From contig CALVUL010000073.1 of NCBI GenBank assembly GCA_944363555.1, positions 1 to 45,343 on the forward strand: a stretch of 45,343 nt of DNA. The letters run 5' to 3'. Shown one piece after another: positions 6,453 to 14,446 of the stretch. The notes beneath the pieces are model-generated. The model made no database searches. It saw nothing but the letters and a program-made list of their open reading frames with translations, and was not told where the DNA came from. Origin of the DNA: an uncultured Clostridia bacterium (lineage in GTDB: Bacteria > Bacillota > Clostridia > Christensenellales > Borkfalkiaceae). The stretch's first letter is position 1. Each line of letters opens with the position of its first letter. Both the position numbers and the translations under genes were made by a program.

Positions 6453-8522
6453 TTACAATCGTTTCAATTCACTTTCGTAGATTTTGCAGGCGAAATTTTC
6501 CCCGTCCGCGGCAAAGGAGGCGCTCGCCGTGCCCGCGGGCGGCGCGTAATCTTCCGTAAAAGACGCCGCCACGACGAGATCGTACCCGCCGTCGGTATCC
6601 GCCGCGCCGCAGTCGATGAGCACCGAACGCCCGTTGACGGTAAACGCCGCCTGCGCCCCGTTGCCGTACAGCGTTATGCCGGCGAAATCGGTTTTTCCCG
6701 TCCTTTCGAAAAACCCCCGCTCCTTCCCGAACACCCGTTCCGCGACGGCGGGATCGAGCGCCCCCGTATAACACACTTTTTTCGCCGGATAGATCTCTTC
6801 GAGAATATCGTATGCGGCGACGACGTCGATATTCTCGTCGGCGAAAAACCACACCGCGCCGCCGGAGCATCTGCTTTCGAGAAAATAGCGCGCGTCCGCC
6901 GCGGAAAAGAGCCCTTCCGCCTCGCATACGACGATGAGTTCCTCCCCTTCAAAGCCTATGCAGACGGCGTTAAAACCGTCCTCCGAAACCAGCCGGATCT
7001 CCGCGGCGGAAAATTCCGTAACGGAAACGGCGGCGGCGCACGCCGCGAACAGCGACGAAAGCGCCACGCACGAAAGGCGCAGCGCCCTTTCTTTCATCCT
7101 GACGAACCCCGCCGCGAGGAACACGAGGGGATAATAAAGCAGCAGGGCTGCCGCCGCCGTAACGCAAAGCCCCGTCGCCGCGACCGCGCCGAAATCGGCG
7201 AGCATCGTCGTTTCCGTAAGGAACCGCAGCAGATATTTCGGCAAAAACAGCATGACCCGCGGCAAAAAGACGCCGGCGAGCAGCGCGCCCGCCAGCAAAA
7301 GCACGAAAAGCACCGAAACGAAAGGCACGATCAGCAGATTGAGGGGCGCGGCAAGCGCCGGCAGATAGGAAAAATAATACGCGCTCACCGGAAAGGTGCC
7401 GATCTGCGCGGAAAGGGTTACGGCAAGCGGCGACGCGAGTTTTCTCGGCAGGCGTTTCAGCAGCGAAGAAAAGCGCGGCGAGAGCACGGCGATCCCCAGA
7501 ACCGCGGCGTAGGAAAGGCGGAAACCCGCCGTGAAGAACTGCGCCGGCGAAAGGGCGCACACCGCGACGGCGGAAAACGCCGCGGAAGACAGCATATCGT
7601 ATTTGAAACCGCAGCTTTTCGCCGTCAGCAGCACGGCGCACATGATCGCCGCCCTCAAAGAAGATGGCGTAAACCCGCACACGCCCGCATAGAAAAACAG
7701 CGCGGCGAGGGTAACGATGTTCTTCACCGCGCGCGGCAGAGGCAGCCGTCTGAACAAAAAATCCAGCGCCGCCGCGAGAAAGCCGATATGCAGCCCCGAA
7801 ACGGCGAAGATATGCGCCACCCCCGCGAAGCGGAAATTCTGCAAAACTTCCGCGTCGATGTACGCCGTTTCCCCCGTGAGCAGCGCGAACGCCACGGGAA
7901 AATCTTTCCCCAGCCCCGCGCGGAGCGCATCGTACAAAAACCCGTGCGCCCGCCCGAACAGATCTGGGCTGCCCGCGGCGATGGAGTATGTATCGTATTC
8001 GCCGAGATAGGCGTAATATTTTACCCCTTCGGCGATCGGAGAACCGTCAAGCGATCCTTCCCGCAGCGCGTCGCCGCGCGTCAGTTTTGCGGTGAAGGCG
8101 ATCCTGTCCCCCGCGGAAAACTTTCCCTCCCCTTCGACGTACAGGGAAATTTTATAGCGCGTCTGTCTTTCGGAACGAACGATCTCCGCGTCCGACAGCA
8201 CGAGGCGCGTTCCGTCCTCGTAATACACGGCGTTTTCGATGCGGGCGTCCACGGTATACACGCTTTCGGGAAACTCTTCCTCCGTATAAGGCGCGAAATC
8301 GGCGTACCCCAGCAGAAAACCGGCGGCGCAGGCGGCGGCGAGAAAGGCAAAAACAACCTTCTTCCCGAAAACGAACAGGCAAAATAGACACCCCGCCGCG
8401 AACGCGGCCGCGGGCAGGATCCCCGCGGCGGGCGCAACGGTAAACGCAAGCGACGCGAAAAAAAGCCCCAGACAAAAGCCCGAGGCGATCAAAACGAAAA
8501 ATCTTGCGTTCGCTTTTCTCAT
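6453..8522 (-). CDS. comEC: ComEC/Rec2-type DNA-uptake channel protein, 689 aa, degenerate C-terminus
   Basis: ComEC forms the membrane channel for single-stranded DNA during natural transformation. After about three N-terminal helices and an extracellular beta-rich domain (about 90-185), the multi-helix competence domain contains HIFAVSGLHIG at 237-247 and FTPSSLRAAIM shortly after, both hallmarks of the family. Full-length ComEC usually ends in a metallo-beta-lactamase-like nuclease domain. Here the last 170 or so residues show no FLDVGQGD segment and no HxHxDH cluster, only a remnant-like beta-rich region ending in an acidic, alanine-rich tail. The start ATG has an AGAGGG site and a promoter at 8557-8585. 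It heads a minus-strand cluster through holA and cdaA to lysC. Confidence 0.88.
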   Translation of the reverse strand: MRKANARFFVLIASGFCLGLFFASLAFTVAPAAGILPAAAFAAGCLFCLFVFGKKVVFAFLAAACAAGFLLGYADFAPYTEEEFPESVYTVDARIENAVYYEDGTRLVLSDAEIVRSERQTRYKISLYVEGEGKFSAGDRIAFTAKLTRGDALREGSLDGSPIAEGVKYYAYLGEYDTYSIAAGSPDLFGRAHGFLYDALRAGLGKDFPVAFALLTGETAYIDAEVLQNFRFAGVAHIFAVSGLHIGFLAAALDFLFRRLPLPRAVKNIVTLAALFFYAGVCGFTPSSLRAAIMCAVLLTAKSCGFKYDMLSSAAFSAVAVCALSPAQFFTAGFRLSYAAVLGIAVLSPRFSSLLKRLPRKLASPLAVTLSAQIGTFPVSAYYFSYLPALAAPLNLLIVPFVSVLFVLLLAGALLAGVFLPRVMLFLPKYLLRFLTETTMLADFGAVAATGLCVTAAAALLLYYPLVFLAAGFVRMKERALRLSCVALSSLFAACAAAVSVTEFSAAEIRLVSEDGFNAVCIGFEGEELIVVCEAEGLFSAADARYFLESRCSGGAVWFFADENIDVVAAYDILEEIYPAKKVCYTGALDPAVAERVFGKERGFFERTGKTDFAGITLYGNGAQAAFTVNGRSVLIDCGAADTDGGYDLVVAASFTEDYAPPAGTASASFAADGENFACKIYESELKRL

Positions 8523-8556
8523 GCCCTCTTCTTCCGTAAAATATGTTTATACGCAC

Positions 8557-8585
8557 ATTTTAACAGATATGGGGAGAGAATACAA
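8557..8585 (-). promoter_or_regulatory. Promoter of the comEC-holA-cdaA cluster
   Basis: TTGTAT (8580-8585), a 17-base spacer and TAAAAT (8557-8562) lie about 35 bases upstream of the comEC ATG and just beyond the end of the preceding gene. It is moderately close to consensus. Confidence 0.6.
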
Positions 8586-8600
8586 GGTTTTTCCGAAAAT

Positions 8601-9242
8601 TTACATAAAAACGACGTTTCCGCCCGCCAGAACGATATTTTCGCCTTTCAGCGCGTTTCTGACGGCGCTCACGTTCACGCTGCCGCCCTCGATGCGCAGT
8701 TCCTCGCCGCAGGCGATGCCGTCCGCATAATTTCCGCTGACAAACAGCGAGCCTTCCCCTTCGATGACGAGGGAGTTTTCCGCGCTCACGCAGGCGGCGG
8801 TAAATTCTCCCGCGCCGTATTCGCAGGCGTCGGAAAGCCGGTTGACGCTGCCCTCCGTCAAAACGATCTTCGCGCCGCCGCCCGTTACGGTGAGCGCCGC
8901 GCCCTTACGGGAATGCACCTTCACGTTGTCGAAGACGAGTTCCGGCGCGTCTTCCGCCGCGACGCAGATCTGCCCGTCCTTAAGCGTGCCGCTGATCTCG
9001 TATCTGCCCTTCCCCGCGATGCTGACGCCGGCAAAGGAGGCTTCCGCCCCGCCGCCGGAAATTTCGCTTTTTCCGCCGTCTTTTAAGACGATCTTCGTGC
9101 ATTCTTCCGCTTTGGAGGCACAACGCTGCACTTCGACGATCTCTTCCGTTTCCGCCTCTTTCGCCTTTTCGTCTCTCACGCAAAAGACGGACAGGAAAAA
9201 CAGCGCGCAAACGGTTATGAATAAAATTACGATCCTTCCCAT
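8601..9242 (-). CDS. Short exported Cthe_2159/carbohydrate-binding-like beta-helix protein, 213 aa
   Basis: The N-terminus has an uncleaved-signal or anchor-type helix (residues 3-22). This is followed by a charged linker and repeated short beta-strand turns: GRYEISGTLKDGQICV, KGAALTVTGGGAKIVLTEGSVNRLSD, then NYADGIACGEELRIEGGSVNV. This wording matches the Cthe_2159 carbohydrate-binding family of right-handed beta-helix proteins, which bind or act on pectin-like polymers outside the cell. Family members are usually roughly twice this length and continue with more turns; this one stops early after the GENIVLAGG turn, so it may be a minimal or truncated form. The Shine-Dalgarno site is weak. 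It is divergent from the two-component system, which may control it. Confidence 0.65.
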   Translation of the reverse strand: MGRIVILFITVCALFFLSVFCVRDEKAKEAETEEIVEVQRCASKAEECTKIVLKDGGKSEISGGGAEASFAGVSIAGKGRYEISGTLKDGQICVAAEDAPELVFDNVKVHSRKGAALTVTGGGAKIVLTEGSVNRLSDACEYGAGEFTAACVSAENSLVIEGEGSLFVSGNYADGIACGEELRIEGGSVNVSAVRNALKGENIVLAGGNVVFM

Positions 9243-9315
9243 GATTTTTACCGGAAAACGCCCTGCGCAAAAAACGCGCGTCGGGTTTGTTTTTCTTTAT
9301 TTTAGCCCCCCAACC

Positions 9316-9377
9316 TTGAACGCGCCTTGAATTTTTCAAAAATTTTTAAGGCATTTTAAAGCGTTTCGTGCTATACT
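9316..9377 (+). promoter_or_regulatory. Response-regulator promoter with tandem TTGAA/TTTAA boxes
   Basis: A good -10 TATACT (9372-9377) has no -35 hexamer at the expected place. Direct repeats occupy that position instead: TTGAA at 9316-9320 and 9327-9331 (11-base step), and TTTAA at 9345-9349 and 9355-9359 (10-base step). OmpR/PhoB-type regulators commonly bind direct repeats with about one helical turn spacing and substitute for a -35 element. Autoregulation of the two-component system is inferred from this. Confidence 0.5.
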
Positions 9378-9412
9378 GTAATCATCGAAACGAAAAGGGG
9401 TAAAAAAGTCCT

Positions 9413-10105
9413 ATGAAAATTCTCATCGTGGACGACGAGGTGCAGCTCGTCAAGGCGGTTTCCGCCATACTGAAAAAGAACAACTACAACACGGACTGCG
9501 CCTACGACGGCGAGGACGGGCTGGACAAAGCCCTTTCCAACATCTACGACGTGATCATCCTCGACATCATGCTCCCCAAGCGCAACGGCTACGAGATCAT
9601 CCGCGAACTGCGCGACAACCGCATCTCCACGCCGGTCTTGATGCTCAGCGCGAAATCGCAGACATACGATAAGATCTACGGGCTGAATCTCGGCGCGGAC
9701 GATTATCTCGCCAAACCCTTCGAATCGGAGGAACTGCTCGCGCGCATCAAGGCGCTGCTCAGGCGCAAAAACGAATTCGTGGGCGATACGCTTTCCTTCG
9801 GCGATCTGAAACTCAACCGCGACAACTGCTCCCTGCTTTGCAACGGGCAGGAGATCGCCCTCGGCAAAAAGGAATTCCAGATCATGGAAATGCTCATCTT
9901 AAACGGCGGCAAGGCGCTCAACAAGGAGCGGCTGATCGAAAAGATCTGGGGTTTCGACACCGACGCGGAATACAACGCCATCGAGGTGCACGTTTCCTTT
10001 CTGCGGAAAAAACTCAACCTGCTCTCTTCCGGCGTGAACATCCGCTCGCTGCGCGGCATCGGTTATATTCTGGAGGACGGCAATGCTAAGGGCGGCAAGA
10101 ATTAA
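9413..10105 (+). CDS. OmpR/PhoB-family response regulator, 230 aa
   Basis: Cytoplasmic DNA-binding partner of the histidine kinase that follows. The receiver domain (about 1-115) has the acidic pair at residues 7-8, the phospho-acceptor Asp51 in ILDIMLPKRNG, the Ser of LMLSAKS and the Lys of YLAKPF. The winged-helix output domain (about 130-225) contains LGKKEFQIMEML and the recognition-helix stretch AIEVHVSFLRKKL, ending in the wing RSLRGIGYIL. It overlaps the kinase gene by 23 bases. Tandem boxes in its promoter suggest autoregulation. The inducing signal and regulon are not visible from sequence; the divergent beta-helix protein and the YihY gene are candidate targets because related repeats lie near both. 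Confidence 0.95.
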   Translation: MKILIVDDEVQLVKAVSAILKKNNYNTDCAYDGEDGLDKALSNIYDVIILDIMLPKRNGYEIIRELRDNRISTPVLMLSAKSQTYDKIYGLNLGADDYLAKPFESEELLARIKALLRRKNEFVGDTLSFGDLKLNRDNCSLLCNGQEIALGKKEFQIMEMLILNGGKALNKERLIEKIWGFDTDAEYNAIEVHVSFLRKKLNLLSSGVNIRSLRGIGYILEDGNAKGGKN

Positions 10106-11252
10106 ATTCGTAGCCGTTACGATGTTCATTCTGCTCGCCCTGTTCATCGTGATGGGCTCCACCGTTTACGGGCTGATGTACAACAAAACGGCGCTCGGCA
10201 CCGACAAGGCGCTCGACGATCTGCTGCTGAAGATCCCTCTCAACGGATTGGAGGAAGGCATCGAGATCCCCCGTTCCGCGGTGCTCAGCGTTTCGGCTTC
10301 CGGCGGCAGAGAATATTTTTTCGACGAAATGTATTTCACCCTCGACGAAGTCGACGCGCTTTACGACGCGGCGCAGGAATCCGGCGAAATGACAGGGCGG
10401 ATCGACAACGTGTTTTTCCGCATTCTCGTCGAAAAAAACGGCGGCACGACGTTCATCGCGGTGGACCGCACGCTGGAAAAGAATTTCGAACGGCAGTTCA
10501 CGACCTTCCTCATCATCGTGATGCTCGTCGCTTACATTCTGCTCTTTTTCGTGGTATGGGGATTTTCCTATCTCGTGATGAAGCCCGTCCAGAACGCCTT
10601 CGTGCAGCAGAACGAATTCATCTCCGACGCGGGGCACGAACTCAAAACCCCCATCGCCATCATTTCCGCCTCGGCGGACGTGCTCGCGCTGGAACAGGAA
10701 GACAACGAGTACGTGAAGAACATCCGCACCCAGACGCGGCGGATGAACGCGCTGATCTCCGACCTGCTTTCCCTTGCGAAAATGGACGAAACGAAGGCGC
10801 TGCTCGACAACGCCGAACAAGACCTGAGCGCCCTCATCGGCAAATGCGTGCTGCAATTCGACGCCCTCGCCTTTGAACGCGAAAAGGAGATCGTTACCGA
10901 TTTCGAGCCGGATATCGCCATGCCGTGCGACAAGACGTCCGTGGAAAAAATCGTGAGCATCCTTATCGACAACGCCCTCAAATACGCCGACGGCAAAGAG
11001 ATATACTGCACGCTGAAAAAGAGCGGCGACAAAGCCGTTTTCACCGTTCACAACGAATGCCGCACGTTGCGGGCGGATTCGAAAAACAAGATCTTCGAAC
11101 GGTTTTTCCGCGCGGATAATTCCCGCACCCGCGAAACGGGCGGCAGCGGACTGGGGCTTTCCATCGCCAAAAAAATAGCGGATATCAACAAATGGAAGAT
11201 TTCCGCGCACATCGAAGACAGAAAGTCCGTTACCTTTTTCGTGGTGTTTTAA
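10083..11252 (+). CDS. Membrane sensor histidine kinase, 389 aa
   Basis: Membrane-bound sensor that phosphorylates the upstream regulator. One helix spans about residues 9-33, an extracytoplasmic domain of about 105 residues follows, and a second helix spans about 142-166. The dimerisation/phosphoacceptor domain has His185 in SDAGHELKTP. The ATPase domain shows the N box DNALKYA and the G boxes through GGSGLGLSIAKKIAD. There is no obvious HAMP domain between the second helix and the His region, so coupling is direct. The ATG follows GGAGG inside the end of the regulator gene, so translation is probably coupled. A very strong terminator ends the operon. Confidence 0.94.
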   Translation: MLRAARIKFVAVTMFILLALFIVMGSTVYGLMYNKTALGTDKALDDLLLKIPLNGLEEGIEIPRSAVLSVSASGGREYFFDEMYFTLDEVDALYDAAQESGEMTGRIDNVFFRILVEKNGGTTFIAVDRTLEKNFERQFTTFLIIVMLVAYILLFFVVWGFSYLVMKPVQNAFVQQNEFISDAGHELKTPIAIISASADVLALEQEDNEYVKNIRTQTRRMNALISDLLSLAKMDETKALLDNAEQDLSALIGKCVLQFDALAFEREKEIVTDFEPDIAMPCDKTSVEKIVSILIDNALKYADGKEIYCTLKKSGDKAVFTVHNECRTLRADSKNKIFERFFRADNSRTRETGGSGLGLSIAKKIADINKWKISAHIEDRKSVTFFVVF

Positions 11253-11263
11253 GGCGTTTTCAG

Positions 11264-11307
11264 ACGGCGCCGCGCGCTTAAAAAAAGCGCGCGGCGCCGT
11301 TTTTTTA
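11264..11307 (+). terminator. Very strong intrinsic terminator after the two-component operon
   Basis: A perfect 16-base GC-rich stem (11264-11279 with 11285-11300) has a 5-base A loop and is followed by seven Ts. It faces the convergent YihY gene but carries a T-run only on the plus strand. Confidence 0.95.
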
Positions 11308-11332
11308 TCCGCTTGCAAAACTTACAAATCGC

Positions 11333-12181
11333 TTACCTGCCGCGTCTTTTCCCTTCCGCAGCCGTCTTTTTTGAAACGGCTGCCGCCGGCGCGTTTATCT
11401 GCGGCGCTTTATCGAGGGCGAGTTTGATGAGCACGTTTCCCGCGGCAAGCCCCAGCATGGTGATATACACCCACAGCATAAACACGACGATGGCCGCCAG
11501 ATTGCCGTACAGATCGGTATAAGAGGCGAAAAAATGCAGATACGCCGCAAAGCCGATGCTACCGAGCACCGTCGCCGCGAGGGAAAAAAGCGAACCGATC
11601 ATCACCGCGCCGAGTTTGTTTTTGCGCGGGCAGATGAAGGCGTTCAGGGTAACGATGACGGCGTAAACGACGGCGATGACGAGCAGATTCAAGGCGATTT
11701 TTCCGAAGAGCGTGCCCCACTTCCCCGAAAAGACGGAGGCGATCTGTTTGCCCAGCACGATGACCGCCGCCGCGGCGAGAAAGAGAAGAAAGACGAGAGA
11801 AAAGAGCAAAAAACCCGCAATTTTACGCAGCGCGCCGTTTTTGCGGGGCGCGCCGTAAAGGGTCTCGCCGTCCTTCAGCATGTAGGAAAAAAGGCGGGTT
11901 GCGGAATACAGCGACGTGAGCACGAGAATGAACGTAGCCCCTTTTGACGCCGCTTCTGCGACGGAAAAGACCGCTTTCACCCCTTCGCCGAGTTCGGCGG
12001 GCATTTCGTCGAGCAGAAAGGAAGCGTCCACCCCGAAAGCGTCGCACGCCATGACGAGCAGCAGAACGAGGGGCACGGCGGAAAGGAGGAAAAAAAACGA
12101 CCAGCTTCCCGCGTACAGCACGAAATTGCTTTCGGCGGCGGTTTTTACGATGTTTTTTACGGCGGAGGCGAATTTTTTCAC
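11333..12181 (-). CDS. YihY/virulence factor BrkB family membrane protein, 282 aa
   Basis: An inner-membrane protein with about six hydrophobic segments. It has the family's features: an N-terminal SWSFFFLLSAVPLVLLLV helix, a central RLFSYMLKDGETLYGAPRKNGALRKIAGF loop, and C-terminal YGNLAAIVVFMLWVYITMLGLAAGNVL. Members were once called RNase BN, which is no longer accepted; their role is uncertain and transport has been proposed. The start is a GTG at 12181, the only good candidate in frame, but its Shine-Dalgarno site is poorly spaced, so the exact start is less certain. The C-terminal tail is basic. It is convergent with the two-component system. Confidence 0.88.
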   Translation of the reverse strand: MKKFASAVKNIVKTAAESNFVLYAGSWSFFFLLSAVPLVLLLVMACDAFGVDASFLLDEMPAELGEGVKAVFSVAEAASKGATFILVLTSLYSATRLFSYMLKDGETLYGAPRKNGALRKIAGFLLFSLVFLLFLAAAAVIVLGKQIASVFSGKWGTLFGKIALNLLVIAVVYAVIVTLNAFICPRKNKLGAVMIGSLFSLAATVLGSIGFAAYLHFFASYTDLYGNLAAIVVFMLWVYITMLGLAAGNVLIKLALDKAPQINAPAAAVSKKTAAEGKRRGR

Positions 12182-12258
12182 ACTTTCATTTTGCGCAAAA
12201 CTCCCTTTTGTTAAACGGAAAACGGAAAATTCTTCGTTTTCGGGAACGGCGGCGCGCT

Positions 12259-12292
12259 TTTGAACGCGCCCTCAACTTGAACGCGCCTTTAA
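12259..12292 (+). repeat. TTGAACGCGCC repeats upstream of the YihY gene
   Basis: TTGAACGCGCC occurs twice (12260-12270 allowing one base at the edge, and 12277-12287). The second copy is extended to a 14-base match with 9315-9328 in front of the two-component system, and is followed 11 bases later by TTTAA. They lie about 80-110 bases upstream of the YihY start. They are candidate operators for the neighbouring response regulator. Confidence 0.45.
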
Positions 12293-12293
12293 A

Positions 12294-12327
12294 AAGGAAA
12301 CGGGCGCGCGCCGCGGCGCACGCCCGT
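12294..12327 (-). terminator. Intrinsic terminator after rhaD
   Basis: A 7-base outer stem (12300-12306 with 12321-12327) encloses further GC pairing. On the minus strand it is followed by a T-rich stretch interrupted by two Cs. It lies 13 bases beyond the rhaD stop codon. Confidence 0.65.
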
Positions 12328-12339
12328 TATCGATTTTTT

Positions 12340-13194
12340 TTATAAATCCAGCCAGCCTTCCTTCGCTTTCAGATGAAATCCGTCCGCGATGATCTTGAGC
12401 TGTTCGTCCGTAATGGTGTTCACGCGCGGCAGATGCGCGGTTTTCAGATACAGTTCCGCCGCCTTTTCCACCGTTTCGATGAGCCCGAACGCCTCGTCCA
12501 TCGTCTTGCCCGCGCCGTAGATGCCGTGGTTCGCCCACACCACAAGGCGGAATTCCTTCATCTTTTCCGCCGTGGCTTCGCCGATCTCGTTGTTGCCGCA
12601 CAGCATCCAAGGCAGCACGCCGACGCCGTCGGGGAACACCACCATGCACTCGGTGATCATCCGCCAAAGGCTGCGCGTAAACTCCCGCTCGTCGAGATCG
12701 TGCACAAAGGTCATCGCCAGAATGTTGGTGGGATGGGAGTGCATGATCACCCTGTTTTCGGGGTCGGCGGAAAGCCGGCTCATGTGGCTCATCAGATGCG
12801 CCGGCAGTTCGCTGGTAAATCTGCCGCCGTCCTCCCAGCCCCAGAGAAGTTTCGCCGTTTCGCCGTCCGCGGCGATCTTGATGATGCCGAGGTTGTTCGC
12901 GGGGTCCTCCTCCACGTTCTTGAAATATTTGCCCGTGCCGGTTACCAGAAAGTATTTCCCCGCGAGAATATTCGCCTTGAATCCCATGGGGATCTCGCGA
13001 AGGCAGCCCTCCGTATCGAGATACTTTTCCACTTCCTTCTCTTCCAGAAGGTAACTGATATTGCCGCCGTTTCTCTCGTCCCAGCCGAGGCGGTACATGT
13101 TGCTGCACGCCTTGCAGACTTCTTTCACGAAGGGCGCGTCCTTCACGTCCGACAAACTCCTTGAAATTTTTTTCGCAAAATTTTCAAAACTCAT
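12340..13194 (-). CDS. rhaD: Rhamnulose-1-phosphate aldolase
   Basis: Class II zinc aldolase that splits L-rhamnulose 1-phosphate into dihydroxyacetone phosphate and L-lactaldehyde in the cytoplasm. Family features include GWDERNGGNISY, GTGKYF, the zinc-ligand region VIMHSHPTNILAMTF and the later WANHGIYGAGKTMDEAFGLIETVEKAA, where a third histidine ligand lies. Length (284 residues) is normal. I use the ATG at 13194, which has GGAGG eight bases upstream, rather than an in-frame TTG that lies inside that site. It is last in rhaB-rhaA-rhaD and is followed by a terminator. Confidence 0.94.
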   Translation of the reverse strand: MSFENFAKKISRSLSDVKDAPFVKEVCKACSNMYRLGWDERNGGNISYLLEEKEVEKYLDTEGCLREIPMGFKANILAGKYFLVTGTGKYFKNVEEDPANNLGIIKIAADGETAKLLWGWEDGGRFTSELPAHLMSHMSRLSADPENRVIMHSHPTNILAMTFVHDLDEREFTRSLWRMITECMVVFPDGVGVLPWMLCGNNEIGEATAEKMKEFRLVVWANHGIYGAGKTMDEAFGLIETVEKAAELYLKTAHLPRVNTITDEQLKIIADGFHLKAKEGWLDL

Positions 13195-13213
13195 TGATCG
13201 TTCCTCCAAAGGG

Positions 13214-14446
13214 TCAGTTTCTCTTCGATAAAACGTCTTTTTCGTAGCGTTTCACTTCGGGCAGCCAATCTTTTTCGACGCCCTCGCGGCGGAGGAATTC
13301 GTCCCAGACGTCGCCGAAAGGCATCGTCTTGCATTCCTCGCCGAGCACCATCAGTTCGGTGCCGTTGCCTTCCGCCTGCAGTTTCTTCATCTTTTCGGCG
13401 GGCAGCAGCAGGGCGTATAAAAGCGCTTTCCGCATGTTGTTCATCCCGACGACCCACGCGGCGATGCGGTTGATGCTCGCGTCGAAATAATCGAGCCCGA
13501 TGAGCACCCTGTCCTCCGCGCCGGCGAACACGATCTCCTTGGCGATCTCTTTGAGTTCGTCCTCGAAGAGCACCACGTGGTCGCTGTCCCAGCGGACGGG
13601 GCGGGTTACGTGCAGCGCGAGTTTGTCGTTGAAGAGCAGCATCGAGGAAATTTTATCGGACACCATCTCCGTGGGATGGTAATGCCCGTTGTCGAGCAGA
13701 CAGCAGATGCCGTTTTTCGCGGCGTAGTTCATATAAAATTCAAACGAGCCGACGGTGTAACTTTCCAGCCCGATGCCGAACACCTTGCTTTCCACCGAAT
13801 CGACGATGTATTTTTTATCGTATTTGACGGCGTAAATTTCGTCGAGACTCTTTTTGAGGCGGGCGCGCGGCGCGATCCTGTCGGCGGGGACGTCCTTCAT
13901 CCCGTCGGGGATCCACACGTTGCAAAGGCACGGGCTGCCCTGCCTTTCGCCGATATAGGCGGAGATCTTCCTCACCGCCTTGGCGTGGCGCACCCAGAAG
14001 GCGCGCACGTTTTCGTCCGCGGCGCTCAACGTGCCGTTTTCGGCGAGGGGGTGCGAAAAGAACGTGGGGTTCATATCGATGCCTACGTTGTTTTTCTTGG
14101 CGAATTCCAGCCATTTTTCAAAGTGTTTCGGCTCCAGCCGGTCCCTCTCCGCCTTTCCGTCGGTAACGGCGTAACTCGCGTGCAGGTTGATGCGCTTTTT
14201 GCCGGCGATGAAACGGAACGCAAATTCCATATCGGCGGTCAGTTCTTCAAAATCGCGCGCCTTCCCGGGATAATTGCCCGTCGTCTGAATGCCGCCGGAA
14301 AGCGACTCGGCGTTGTCGAAACCGATCACGTCGTCGCCCTGCCAGCAGTGCATCGAAATCGGGATGTTTTTCAGCGTCGCAAGCGCTTTTTCCGCGTCCG
14401 TTCCCAAACGGGCGTACATTTCCTTTGCCTGTTCGAATCTGTTCAT
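13214..14446 (-). CDS. rhaA: L-rhamnose isomerase, 410 aa
   Basis: Interconverts L-rhamnose and L-rhamnulose using divalent metal. The N-terminal MHCWQGDDVIGFDN, the NLHASYAV stretch, WIPDGMKDVPADR, LLDNGHYHPTEMVSDKIS and LHVTRPVRWDSDHVV are typical of RhaA, covering its TIM-barrel metal and substrate ligands. Length is close to the usual 415-420 residues. The ATG follows immediately on the rhaB stop codon (TAAATG), with the GGGAG ribosome site lying inside the last rhaB codons, so the two are translationally coupled. Confidence 0.95.
   Translation of the reverse strand: MNRFEQAKEMYARLGTDAEKALATLKNIPISMHCWQGDDVIGFDNAESLSGGIQTTGNYPGKARDFEELTADMEFAFRFIAGKKRINLHASYAVTDGKAERDRLEPKHFEKWLEFAKKNNVGIDMNPTFFSHPLAENGTLSAADENVRAFWVRHAKAVRKISAYIGERQGSPCLCNVWIPDGMKDVPADRIAPRARLKKSLDEIYAVKYDKKYIVDSVESKVFGIGLESYTVGSFEFYMNYAAKNGICCLLDNGHYHPTEMVSDKISSMLLFNDKLALHVTRPVRWDSDHVVLFEDELKEIAKEIVFAGAEDRVLIGLDYFDASINRIAAWVVGMNNMRKALLYALLLPAEKMKKLQAEGNGTELMVLGEECKTMPFGDVWDEFLRREGVEKDWLPEVKRYEKDVLSKRN

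Noticed and set aside
11333..12181. Calling the YihY protein ribonuclease BN
   Set aside because: That name was a historical misassignment; the protein is an integral membrane protein without nuclease motifs.
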